A DNA stretch of 32,538 bases, from contig CALIZH010000027.1 in NCBI GenBank assembly GCA_938028585.1, positions 1-32,538 on the forward strand. The letters run 5' to 3'. Made by a program: the position numbers and the translations under genes. Under the pieces are notes generated by a model. That model did not search any database. It saw only the letters and a list, made by a program, of their open reading frames with translations, and was not told where the DNA came from. How positions within the stretch are numbered: position 1 is the first letter of the stretch; each line of letters opens with the position of its first letter. The DNA comes from an uncultured Actinomyces sp. (GTDB lineage Bacteria > Actinomycetota > Actinomycetes > Actinomycetales > Actinomycetaceae). Below, one piece after another: positions 21,170-27,918 of the stretch.

Positions 21170-21790
21170 ATGCTGAACCACGTGAACAACATGAACCACG
21201 AAGCAGCGCACCTGATGATCCAGGCTCTGTCCATGACGGACGAAGGCCACAAGCTCGTCAAGGCGCTTGAAGACATCCGTTACTACCACCGGGCAGCAGA
21301 TGTCTACGACCTCGGCTACGGTGGTATTCTCGTCGAAGCTTTTCCTGGCGAGTGCCGCCCCGTGGCATGCACTGTCGATTCTCTCACGCAGATGGCAGTC
21401 ACGGCACCTGTGGATCAGGTCAACTTGCCTGGTCTCACCAAGGACAAGTGGGCACACAAGAAGGCAGCTGAAGCTGATGCGGAGCGCCGAGACACATCAT
21501 GGGATTTCCCGTCGCTCATCATGCCGGGTTACATCCAGGACTGCGCAACAGTGTACGGCGTGAACATCAACAGGATTGACTGCTTGGATGTGTGGCCCAC
21601 CCCGTTTGAGGACTGCACGCCGGAGACCATCTGCGATGAGAAGTCGTGGAGTTACAGGGAACCGGCTGTGTTGCGCGCCGCATGCCAGACCATGAGCGAG
21701 CTCAGGCACTGGGAGTACTTCGATAAGTGCTCGCCGTTGCAGTGCGCGAAGCACTTGTTCGCAAACGACTTCCGTCCTGTCGATCTGTGA
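21170..21790 (+). CDS. Hypothetical protein, 206 aa
   Basis: ATG 21170 has AAGAAAGAA upstream. The N-terminal half is helical (HLMIQALSM, KLVKALEDIRYY), then a Gly-rich loop DLGYGGILVEAFPGECRP. The second half contains several Cys residues (Cys124, Cys137, Cys147, Cys154, Cys170, Cys186, Cys191) without zinc-ribbon spacing. It forms its own unit between leader copy 6 and the terminator at 21819. Function unknown. Confidence 0.72.
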   Translation: MLNHVNNMNHEAAHLMIQALSMTDEGHKLVKALEDIRYYHRAADVYDLGYGGILVEAFPGECRPVACTVDSLTQMAVTAPVDQVNLPGLTKDKWAHKKAAEADAERRDTSWDFPSLIMPGYIQDCATVYGVNINRIDCLDVWPTPFEDCTPETICDEKSWSYREPAVLRAACQTMSELRHWEYFDKCSPLQCAKHLFANDFRPVDL

Positions 21791-21818
21791 TCTAGGCACA
21801 GAAACGCGACGATACAGA

Positions 21819-21875
21819 TAGCCCCTCTGGGACGTAGCCTTGCCAATAGGCAAGAGCGCTGTCTCAGAGGGGCTA
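21819..21875. terminator. Terminator after the 21170 gene
   Basis: TAGCCCCTCTGGGAC (21819-21833) pairs with GTCTCAGAGGGGCTA (21861-21875) with small irregularities, and an inner CTTGCC/GGCAAG hairpin. TGTTTTC follows on the plus strand. Same outer stem as 20343-20394. Confidence 0.75.
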
Positions 21876-21880
21876 TGTTT

Positions 21881-22390
21881 TCAGTAGTTGGCCATATAGT
21901 CGACTTCGGTAATCACATCATCAGGGATAGCATCAATCCTGAGCCGATAAGCTTCATTCAAACGTGGGTTGTAAATACCCACATAACGAATACTCTGGAA
22001 CTGCCATGCACGAGGCGAATGAATACCCATATGCCAATATGTAAGCAACTGAAGAATATACTCCTTCGGTAGACGCGCTTCCGATGTCTCAAAATACCAA
22101 AAAGTATCAAATATCATGAAGTCTTCATCATTGATACCGACAGTGCCCAACAGCTCATTCGCAAGTGCGAACTTCTCCGGTCGCGTTGAACCACGAGGCG
22201 TGAAGAAACAACATGAACGTTCGACCATCGTCCTCACGTTCTCGATCGTCGCCCCATCAGGGCTAATCCCCTTAACGAATTGATAACCCACTACACCAAA
22301 AGGATCACTACAAACACCGCTAAACCCAGACAACTTCACGGCGTTGATAATAGATTTATCGTCCAGACCTTCAATGCCGACCATAACGAG
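21881..22390 (-). pseudogene. 5'-truncated, catalytically altered copy of the PD-(D/E)XK nuclease
   Basis: The C-terminal 165 residues align with the nuclease at 4669: GLDDKSIINAVKLSGF / GLDDTSIVSAIRLSGF, TIENVRTMVERS / TIENVRTMVKRS, LQLLTYWHMG / LQLLMYWRMG, YVGIYNPRLN / YLGIYNPRMN. Homology stops near 22385 and the frame then runs into unrelated GC-rich sequence, so the first 120 residues are missing. The catalytic WDFKVS has become WYFETS (Asp and Lys lost), although QLLTY is kept. It lacks a plausible start, so it is most likely a dead remnant. Confidence 0.75.
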
Positions 22391-22561
22391 GACCGCGTCT
22401 TTGGCGAGTACAACGTTTTCGACGGGGGCCGCGACGGCATCTACAACGCCCTCGCCGCCGAGTGTGAGTCGCAGGGCCTGACCGACGGCTACGCCGACAT
22501 CTGGGAGACGCTGACCGTCCTCAAGGAGATCGGTGGCAACGTCGAGAAGTTCCTCGACTGA
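22391..22561 (+). pseudogene. 5'-truncated gene fragment, 3' end only
   Basis: The open frame runs from 22280, but its upstream part is antisense to the nuclease remnant. From about 22391 it reads like a real protein end (NEDRVFGEYNVFDGGRDGIY, LAAECESQGLTDGYADIW, VLKEIGGNVEKFLD). Codon use is strongly biased to G/C in third position, unlike the neighbours, suggesting another source. No start or ribosome binding site fits. The protein family is not recognised. Confidence 0.5.
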
Positions 22562-22678
22562 CCCTCTCATCCCCCCCCTTAACCACACTGTAACCCCACC
22601 TAAGCTCACGCCCTAAACCCTCCCTTCTCTCTCCTAGTCCTCCAACCCTAATCTCACTTTTCCTCTCTCTAAACCCTG
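22562..22678 (+). other. G-poor, C/T-rich tract
   Basis: About 117 nt with only a handful of G on the plus strand and many CCC/CTC runs, immediately before a terminator. A C-rich, G-poor unstructured transcript is what Rho loading sites look like; this is inference. No gene seen. Confidence 0.4.
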
Positions 22679-22742
22679 AAAGCCCCTGCGGGCGTCAACG
22701 CTGCGTCATTAAGACTGAGCAGCGAAGACCCGCAGGGGCTTT
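22679..22742. terminator. Bidirectional terminator next to the GH16 gene
   Basis: AAAGCCCCTGCGGG (22679-22692) pairs with CCCGCAGGGGCTTT (22729-22742), with an inner GCTGC/GCAGC helix, followed by CTTTTTCC on the plus strand. It can serve the GH16 gene on the minus strand as well. Confidence 0.8.
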
Positions 22743-22792
22743 CTTTTTCCAAGGCTCCCACTCGCAAAGCTCGTGGCTCAGCAATCAGGCGA

Positions 22793-24301
22793 TCACCAGA
22801 ACCACCAGCTGGTGATCCACGAGCAGAAGTCGTTCCACACAACGACGATCGGGCGATACCACGAGGTCATACCCGTGTTCGCCAAACGATCAGTGCGAGG
22901 CTTCTGTGGTTTCTGAGGCTGAGCGGGCTGCTCAGGCTGAGTAGTCTGCTCGGGTTGTTCAGACTGCGCAGGCTGAGAAGGGACAGCCGGGGCAGGAGAA
23001 GGCTGAGGCTGTGCTGGTTGTGGCTTAGCCGGGGCAGGCGTCGGCTTGGCAGGAACAGCAGGCGCAGGCTGCTCAGGTGCCGGAGTCACGGGATCAGCAG
23101 GTTGAGCAGGCTGCTCGGGCTGAGCCGGGTTCTCAGGCTGGGCTGGAGTCTCGGGTGCAGGTGCCGGGGTCGGCTCGGCGGGCTGAGAGGGTTGCTCAGG
23201 AGAGGGGACCGGAGTCGGATCAACAGGCTGAGCAGGCTGATCCGCATCAGTCTTGGGCTCGTACACTCGCACATAGTCGACATACATGGTCGAGCCCGCC
23301 GCCCCATCTACACCAGTGCCCTTGTAATCATCAGCGAACTTGGTCGCGTCGACGTAGGTCTTATCCGACCAATCCTTGGCGTTGGTGAGATAGTTGCCAC
23401 CCACCATCTGGTTCAGCTTCAGGGTGAAGTTGTTCTCAGGGTCGGCGAACGGGTTCGGACCTTTGATGTCACTCATCTTCACGCGGTGTGTGAGCTGCCC
23501 ATCGAAGTAGAACTCGATCGCGTCAGCGCTCTTCAACACACCGTAGGTATGGAACTCGCTCTGCGACGTAGCCGTATCACCGTGCATCATGCCCTGATGC
23601 TGCTCAGTCTTCTTGGGGTTACTGACCCGAGGCGAATGGACATTGCTCATGAGGTACGTCGGGTCGTAGCCCTTGGACTCGAACACGTCAATTTCACCGT
23701 TACCAGGCCATCCGCCCAGCTTTTCATCAGTACCGGTGGCCCAGAAGGACGACCAAGAAGAACGCGCAGTCGGAAGCTTGATGCGCGCCTCAGCATAGAA
23801 GCCACTGGCAGGCGCAGCATACTTCGTAGTGATCATGCCGGACGTGAACGGCGCATCATAAGTAGTATTGCCGCTCTTACATGTTCGTGGGATCTGGGTA
23901 CCGTCAGACTTATTCGTCTTCGTCGGAGAGTAGCGCGCCGTCAGGTTCAGATAACCATCTCGCACAGAGACGTTATCTGGAGAGTCTGTGTACTGCGCTT
24001 GCGATCGCTGACCCGGATCGAAGCAGCCATACTGATAGCCCCACTTAGAGGTATCGAGGGGACCGTTGAACTCATCGTTGAAGGTGAGCTTGTAGCCACT
24101 TGCGACGGCGGTGGGCAAACCGGCAGCGCTCGCAGTGCTTGCCGTGCTCTCTACCCCCTCTACTCCAGTAGGCACGGCAGTCGCAGCAGACATGGGCATC
24201 ACTGCAACAGATGCGCCCATCGCTACAGTCAGAGCTGCCATCACAGGCAGCTTGCTCAAGCCAGATCGCTGAGATCGGGCAGATTGACGAGGGATCTTCA
24301 T
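22793..24301 (-). CDS. Secreted GH16 family glycoside hydrolase (beta-glucanase-like) with C-terminal LANTG
   Basis: 502 aa. A signal peptide spans residues 1-42 (basic start, then LPVMAALTVAMGASVAV, AATA). The GH16 catalytic domain covers about 68-365: LTFNDEF at the start, GWPGNGEIDVFE (197-208) with the catalytic Glu203, Asp205 and Glu208, and YVDYVRVYE at its end. The family cleaves beta-1,3 or mixed beta-glucans and related polymers. A Pro/Ala/Glu/Gln repeat linker (about 370-465) leads to LANTG (473-477). The 25 residues after it are Trp-rich and lack a clear hydrophobic stretch and basic tail, so anchoring is uncertain. ATG 24301 has GAGAGG upstream. Confidence 0.85.
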   Translation of the reverse strand: MKIPRQSARSQRSGLSKLPVMAALTVAMGASVAVMPMSAATAVPTGVEGVESTASTASAAGLPTAVASGYKLTFNDEFNGPLDTSKWGYQYGCFDPGQRSQAQYTDSPDNVSVRDGYLNLTARYSPTKTNKSDGTQIPRTCKSGNTTYDAPFTSGMITTKYAAPASGFYAEARIKLPTARSSWSSFWATGTDEKLGGWPGNGEIDVFESKGYDPTYLMSNVHSPRVSNPKKTEQHQGMMHGDTATSQSEFHTYGVLKSADAIEFYFDGQLTHRVKMSDIKGPNPFADPENNFTLKLNQMVGGNYLTNAKDWSDKTYVDATKFADDYKGTGVDGAAGSTMYVDYVRVYEPKTDADQPAQPVDPTPVPSPEQPSQPAEPTPAPAPETPAQPENPAQPEQPAQPADPVTPAPEQPAPAVPAKPTPAPAKPQPAQPQPSPAPAVPSQPAQSEQPEQTTQPEQPAQPQKPQKPRTDRLANTGMTSWYRPIVVVWNDFCSWITSWWFW

Positions 24302-24411
24302 AGAGATCGCACCTCTCTTTCGGTCTTGTTGTTCTTGTTGTGGATAATCTGGCCTACGTAACACGCACCGAAAACCATGCAAATAGCACAGATGGTCAGT
24401 GCATATAGGCC

Positions 24412-24437
24412 CACGGCATTATACCGTATTATGCCGT
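24412..24437 (-). promoter_or_regulatory. Inverted repeat overlapping a putative -10 of the GH16 gene
   Basis: CACGGCAT (24412-24419) and ATGCCGTG (24430-24437) flank a 10-nt centre. On the minus strand a perfect TATAAT overlaps the inner end of one arm, about 120 nt before ATG 24301. It looks like an operator on a promoter; the -35 is weak. Confidence 0.5.
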
Positions 24438-24486
24438 GCAGCCGAAGCAGAAATCACATACATATTGACCACAACAGCAGCACGCA

Positions 24487-24520
24487 AACCCCCGGACACA
24501 GGCTCCTGTGTCCGGGGGTT
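24487..24520 (+). terminator. Strong Rho-independent terminator
   Basis: A 16-bp perfect stem (24487-24502 with 24505-24520, core CCCCCGGACACAGG) followed by TTTTTC. It points along the plus strand although no plus-strand gene precedes it, so it either blocks antisense transcription or ends a small RNA. Confidence 0.8.
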
Positions 24521-24590
24521 TTTCATTTGGCGCTGTCAGTGCTGTTGGCACTGTCTTGATCGCTAGAGCCACGCTGCAACAGTGCTGGAT

Positions 24591-24960
24591 CATTCGTGGT
24601 CACGAAAGCGCCAGCAAAGACACCCACTCTGTCCTGTACTACTAGGCTTTTCCTGACCCGGAAAGCGCCATACACAGGCGCTTCTTTGGCCCATCATTGG
24701 CCTGTCTTCAGCCCATTATCGAACCATCATTGATCCTGGCTCTTACATGCGCCAATACAGGGCCGTTATAGGGCCAACAAAGAACCAGGTAACGACCATG
24801 GGGTACCACTGGCCATAATGCGCCCATCAAAGCGCCTTTATCTGGCCATCATTGGACCAGATAAAGACCAGCTACCTACTCCGGCGCTTATCGGGTATTA
24901 CAGTGGCCCCAAACTGGTCACCATTGGCCGTTTATTAACCATTATCTGGTCACCATTGCA
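24591..24960. repeat. Iteron-like repeats, possible replication origin or control region
   Basis: Short direct repeats of CCATCATTGG/A occur at 24691, 24724 and 24846, with CTGGTCACCATTG at 24914 and 24947. AAGCGCC words recur on both strands. The TTATCTGG box appears as a 10-bp inverted repeat CTTTATCTGG/CCAGATAAAG (24836-24845 and 24857-24866) and again at 24942. No gene is visible. Such clusters are typical of origins or partition sites, but no Rep gene is in the window. Confidence 0.5.
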
Positions 24961-25010
24961 CCAGCTACTACCTGTTGCAGGCGTCCAGGCGCACAGCTAT
25001 GTTGCATCAC

Positions 25011-25055
25011 AGCCCCGGTTGCAGCTCTGCATTTACGCAGTCATCAACCGGGGCT
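25011..25055. repeat. Hairpin, 11-bp stem
   Basis: AGCCCCGGTTG (25011-25021) pairs with CAACCGGGGCT (25045-25055), with an inner CTGC/GCAG hairpin. First long helix of the array. Confidence 0.75.
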
Positions 25056-25130
25056 TAGAGGGCTACAAGACCAGTAGATTCAGCATAACTATGCATCACG
25101 ACGTTTATTTAGGCAGTATCGACCGATGGC

Positions 25131-25210
25131 AACAACGCGGCTTACAACAGCGTCGCAATACACGCTACAACGCTGTTACTGAGTTGTTACTGTGCTGTCA
25201 CAGCGTTGTT
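25131..25210. repeat. Three-way junction
   Basis: Outer AACAACGC/GCGTTGTT (25131-25138 with 25203-25210) encloses AACAGCGT/ACGCTGTT (25146-25153 with 25170-25177) and CTGTG-CTGT-CACAG (25190-25203), the last sharing one base with the outer stem. Confidence 0.6.
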
Positions 25211-25355
25211 TCAAGACGCTTATACGAGGCACAGAACAAATAGGTTCTCAGCCTCTACGTAACATGCTAGAAGCGCGCTACAAAACCCTGCTACGCAAGC
25301 TATTACTACGTTGTTACAAGCGACTTGTTGCTGCCCTGTTTCTTTCTGTTGTTAC

Positions 25356-25396
25356 CCCATCTGAGACACGTTGAAACGCCAATAGTCTCAGATGGG
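25356..25396. repeat. Hairpin, 12-bp stem
   Basis: CCCATCTGAGAC (25356-25367) pairs with GTCTCAGATGGG (25385-25396) around 17 nt. Confidence 0.8.
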
Positions 25397-25439
25397 AAAT
25401 AGGCAGGCATACAACAATGACGTAACAACATGGTTTTCA

Positions 25440-25489
25440 CACATGTAACAGGGCTCTGTATCACGGTCGTTATAGCCCTGTTACATGTG
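25440..25489. repeat. Hairpin, 16-bp perfect stem
   Basis: CACATGTAACAGGGCT (25440-25455) pairs with AGCCCTGTTACATGTG (25474-25489) around an 18-nt loop. Confidence 0.85.
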
Positions 25490-25500
25490 GCAGTAATATA

Positions 25501-25595
25501 CCACCGGATAACTAGATATAAAAGGCTATGAAACACCGGCTGCTTCACATGCAATAAAGCATGTGTATCAGCCGGTGTTACGCGTTATCCGGTGG
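25501..25595. repeat. Triple-nested hairpin
   Basis: Three stems in series: CCACCGGATAAC/GTTATCCGGTGG (25501-25512 with 25584-25595), ACACCGGCTG/CAGCCGGTGT (25533-25542 with 25569-25578) and CACATGC/GCATGTG (25546-25552 with 25559-25565). Confidence 0.85.
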
Positions 25596-25620
25596 ACTGT
25601 TAATGGAGGCTTCGCCGACA

Positions 25621-25746
25621 TGTTTCTGTGCTCTTCAAACAGGTATTGAAACAAGCGTTCTCAGACACCAGATGGAACTCCATCTGGTGTACTACCCAGC
25701 AGCTGTTGCAACAGCTGCTGCCTCTACTTCTCAGAGCACAGAAACA
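25621..25746. repeat. Multibranched helix with 14-bp closing stem
   Basis: TGTTTCTGTGCTCT (25621-25634) pairs with AGAGCACAGAAACA (25733-25746). Inside are ACACCAGATGG-AACT-CCATCTGGTGT (25665-25690) and a 24-bp perfect palindrome at 25697-25720 (half-site CAGCAGCTGTTG). Confidence 0.85.
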
Positions 25747-25956
25747 AACGGCCCTAAGCCAGTCTGTTGTAACCCGCATGCGGTGCCACAACAGCCTGTC
25801 TCAGGGCCTGACAGTGAGTCAACGGAGCCCGGTTACACCGGTCTCCTTAACGGCGTTTACGGGCCGTTTCACGACCCGGCAAGACGGGGGTCACAACAGT
25901 GTGCCAAACCTGCGCTCGCTCGGTTCGTCACCCTGTTACAGCGGCTTGTGCCGCAT

Positions 25957-25999
25957 GGTGAGACCACGGTGCCAAGCAAGCTCGGACCATGGTCTCACC
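25957..25999. repeat. Hairpin, 10-bp stem
   Basis: GGTGAGACCA (25957-25966) pairs with TGGTCTCACC (25990-25999). Confidence 0.75.
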
Positions 26000-26016
26000 T
26001 AAACCCCGTCTTAACA

Positions 26017-26107
26017 GGGAAAACAGGCAACCGTGGTACCACGTCTCGGAGGCGGTACCGCCTCAACGACCCGTGGTCCCACCGGGGGTGGTACCGCCTG
26101 TTTTCCC
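26017..26107. repeat. Cloverleaf-like module
   Basis: The closing stem GGGAAAACAGGC/GCCTGTTTTCCC (26017-26028 with 26096-26107) encloses the palindromes CGTGGTACCACG (26032-26043) and GAGGCGGTACCGCCTC (26049-26064) and an imperfect GGTCCCACC/GGTGGTACC hairpin. Confidence 0.8.
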
Positions 26108-26198
26108 CTTCGTTACGCCACTTTGCCCACCTTACGCTCCCTAATGGTCGCTGGCGGTGGATCAGGTAAAAAAGGGCATAAGAGGGGCTGGCTCAGTC

Positions 26199-26442
26199 GT
26201 ACGCTACGCGTACTCCTTCGGTCGGCATAGCCGACAGCCCTTCGGTGACCGTCCTCGCTACGCTGCGGGTGTCACCTCACCCCTGCGTCGCGTTGCTCCT
26301 TGGGGCTCTTACTGCGCCTGTTTCGCTATCGCTTCACAGGCTTGCCCTCCACAGCCCCACTGGGGCTGTCTCGGGTGCCCTCTGCGCGTCGTTTCACGAC
26401 GCTTGAAATACGGCACAGACGCATTGTTGATGCATCTGTGCC
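26199..26442. repeat. Series of short hairpins, mostly with 3-nt loops
   Basis: In order: GTACGC-TAC-GCGTAC (26199), GTCGGC-ATA-GCCGAC (26221), GGTGAC/GTCACC (26244-26276), GCCTGT/ACAGGC (26316-26341), ACAGCCCC-ACT-GGGGCTGT (26351), GCGTCGT-TTC-ACGACGC (26386) and GGCACAGA/TCTGTGCC (26412-26442). Confidence 0.8.
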
Positions 26443-26635
26443 ATCGGGTCTTCGCGATGAGTCCCGTGTCCCAAGGCGATGGGAAACAAATCATCGACCC
26501 TGATTGACGATTCACAAGTCGATGACTATAAACCACCTTGGTCGTATATGTCGCTGAGGGAGACACAAAATAAAATCACACCTGCCTCATCAACATATAC
26601 GATTCACGGTCTCATCACTCAGACCCTGAAAAACA

Positions 26636-26725
26636 CCTGTTGCTCGTCAATCAACTCTTACGTTTTTGATGCTTCGCGCAAAACCTCCAAAAACGTAAGA
26701 GTTGTACATAATGGAGAGCAACAGG
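26636..26725. repeat. Two-tier helix with 17-bp inner stem
   Basis: Outer CCTGTTGCTC/GAGCAACAGG (26636-26645 with 26716-26725); inner 17 bp, 26652-26668 with 26688-26704 (CAACTCTTACGTTTTTG). Confidence 0.85.
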
Positions 26726-26846
26726 ATTCGGTAACGGCACATCCACAGGCTGTACCGAGTGTCACTGCGGTCACCACAGGTTCCATCACAGAAAACACAG
26801 TGACTGGTAATACAGGGGTGGATACACCCCGCATATCAGCGCTATT

Positions 26847-26945
26847 CATGGGGTTATTAACATCTGTCTCACGAACAGATAAACAGATATGCACACCCAC
26901 TGAGCAACTAATACGAAGTGTACAGTGGGTGACAACAACCCCATG
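26847..26945. repeat. Three-way junction
   Basis: Outer CATGGGGTT/AACCCCATG (26847-26855 with 26937-26945) holds ATCTGT/ACAGAT (26862-26880) and CACCCACTG/CAGTGGGTG (26894-26931). Confidence 0.8.
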
Positions 26946-26969
26946 CAAGCAATAATCAACAAGGCTCCT

Positions 26970-27139
26970 ATCCGACATGACGCGAACACGCCCCACTGAG
27001 ACTCTCACAAGTCTCAGCACAAAACGCATAACCAGTCGGATCATGAGAAACCACTGGATCGCATGTGGAACAACCCACCCCTGCCTCGGGCTGTCTGTTC
27101 CACATGCTCCGATACATCGAGTGCCACCACAGGTGGCAC
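26970..27139. repeat. Last helices of the array
   Basis: ATCCGAC/GTCGGAT (26970-27041) holds TGAGACT/AGTCTCA (26997-27016). Then GCATGTGGAACA/TGTTCCACATGC (27061-27107) and GTGCCACC-ACA-GGTGGCAC (27121-27139). The final hairpin is followed by CGGGCTTTTC, which could terminate a transcript. Confidence 0.7.
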
Positions 27140-27243
27140 CGGGCTTTTCATCGAAAGATGGAAATCATTTTAAAAATGATTCCTGCAATCATTTCGTTCC
27201 AACAGATCAGCTCGCCGCTGGCGAGCCGAGCAGTTGAGAAGAG

Positions 27244-27274
27244 TCTTATCGTGGCCAATACATGGCCAGATAAG
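27244..27274. promoter_or_regulatory. Inverted TTATCTGG-type operator upstream of the 27308 gene
   Basis: CTTATC-G-TGGCCA (27244-27256) and TGGCCAGATAAG (27263-27274) form a 12-bp inverted repeat with one extra base. It lies about 35 nt before ATG 27308 and shares the box found before parR and in the repeat region. Confidence 0.55.
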
Positions 27275-27307
27275 AGCCATGAAAAACGACAGACAGGAGC
27301 CATCTAT

Positions 27308-27910
27308 ATGACCGACACCGACAACACGATCACTATCGCTGTTGCGACCGAGCCCAACACGAAGGTGTTCCAGCTCGGAGAGACTGTAGCGGAGACCATC
27401 GCGCGGATGAATCTTGCGCTTCTCCCACACGTCGCCAACGACATCCCGCAGTCGATCAACAATGATGACGACATCAGTACCATCATCGACATCCCCCATG
27501 TCGAGGTCAATGTCGTCACGAACAACGCCTACCTGAATGGTTGGCTCAAGAAGAACGGCTACAGCGCCCGCCTCGTTGACGATGAGGGCATTCTCAATGT
27601 CCTTGAAAACGAGGACATCATGACAACGATCGTCGTCCCAGCTGCCGAGAACCTGGCAATCAACGCAGAGGAAGGCAACATCTCCCTACCGCCCGACGAG
27701 AACAACATCCTCGTTCGCGTGCAAGACGAGATCCTGCGCTCCGACGATAATGGTCAGCGTGTTCACGACACGTTCATCACGTTGATGCTCCCACCGGAGT
27801 ATCGAATGACCCCGTCCAACATCGACCCCGACACATACATCCGTGTCGTGGCGATGCCCACCTACGTCCACCTTGCAGACCAAGATCCCGAGGCCAACAC
27901 GGACGCCTAA
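27308..27910 (+). CDS. Hypothetical acidic protein, 200 aa
   Basis: The frame is open from 27065 across the hairpin array, but ATG 27308 with AGGAG upstream is the believable start. The product is acidic and mostly beta (ITIAVATEPN, TIIDIPHVEVNVVTNN, TTIVVPAAENLAI, ILVRVQDEILR), with a helix KVFQLGETVAETIARM. No signal peptide. An operator-like repeat lies just upstream, hinting at shared regulation with parR. Function unknown. Confidence 0.72.
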   Translation: MTDTDNTITIAVATEPNTKVFQLGETVAETIARMNLALLPHVANDIPQSINNDDDISTIIDIPHVEVNVVTNNAYLNGWLKKNGYSARLVDDEGILNVLENEDIMTTIVVPAAENLAINAEEGNISLPPDENNILVRVQDEILRSDDNGQRVHDTFITLMLPPEYRMTPSNIDPDTYIRVVAMPTYVHLADQDPEANTDA

Positions 27911-27918
27911 TCAATATC

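Larger units (their letters stand above)
25011..27139 (+). ncRNA. Gene-free hairpin array; candidate giant structured RNA
   Basis: About 2.1 kb packed with inverted repeats of 6-17 bp, many nested or arranged as an outer stem holding two or three hairpins. Main helices lie at 25011-25055, 25131-25210, 25356-25396, 25440-25489, 25501-25595, 25621-25746, 25957-25999, 26017-26107, 26199-26442, 26636-26725, 26847-26945, 26970-27041, 27061-27107 and 27121-27139. Frames here lack ribosome binding sites and run across the stems. The order of long perfect helices recalls large ornate RNAs of phages and plasmids (GOLLD, ROOL), but I recognise no specific family. A single-strand DNA role is the main alternative. 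Strand is assumed from CTTCGG loops and the T-rich end at 27144. Confidence 0.45.

Noticed and set aside
22955..24361. Plus-strand open frame of 468 codons opposite the GH16 gene
   Set aside because: Antisense shadow; the minus-strand protein carries the GH16 catalytic motif and a signal peptide.
24818..25243. 141-codon frame over the iteron-like repeats
   Set aside because: Crosses direct and inverted repeats; no ribosome binding site and no domain.
25561..26169. 202-codon frame in the hairpin array
   Set aside because: It runs across several long perfect stems, has no good ribosome binding site and a low-complexity product; codon use is unlike that of real genes here.
26479..26955. 158-codon frame in the hairpin array
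   Set aside because: Overlaps the 17-bp and 10-bp helices and a three-way junction; Ser/Thr-rich product without recognisable domain; no convincing ribosome binding site.
25011..27139. CRISPR array
   Set aside because: The inverted repeats differ from each other and there are no identical direct repeats with uniform spacers.
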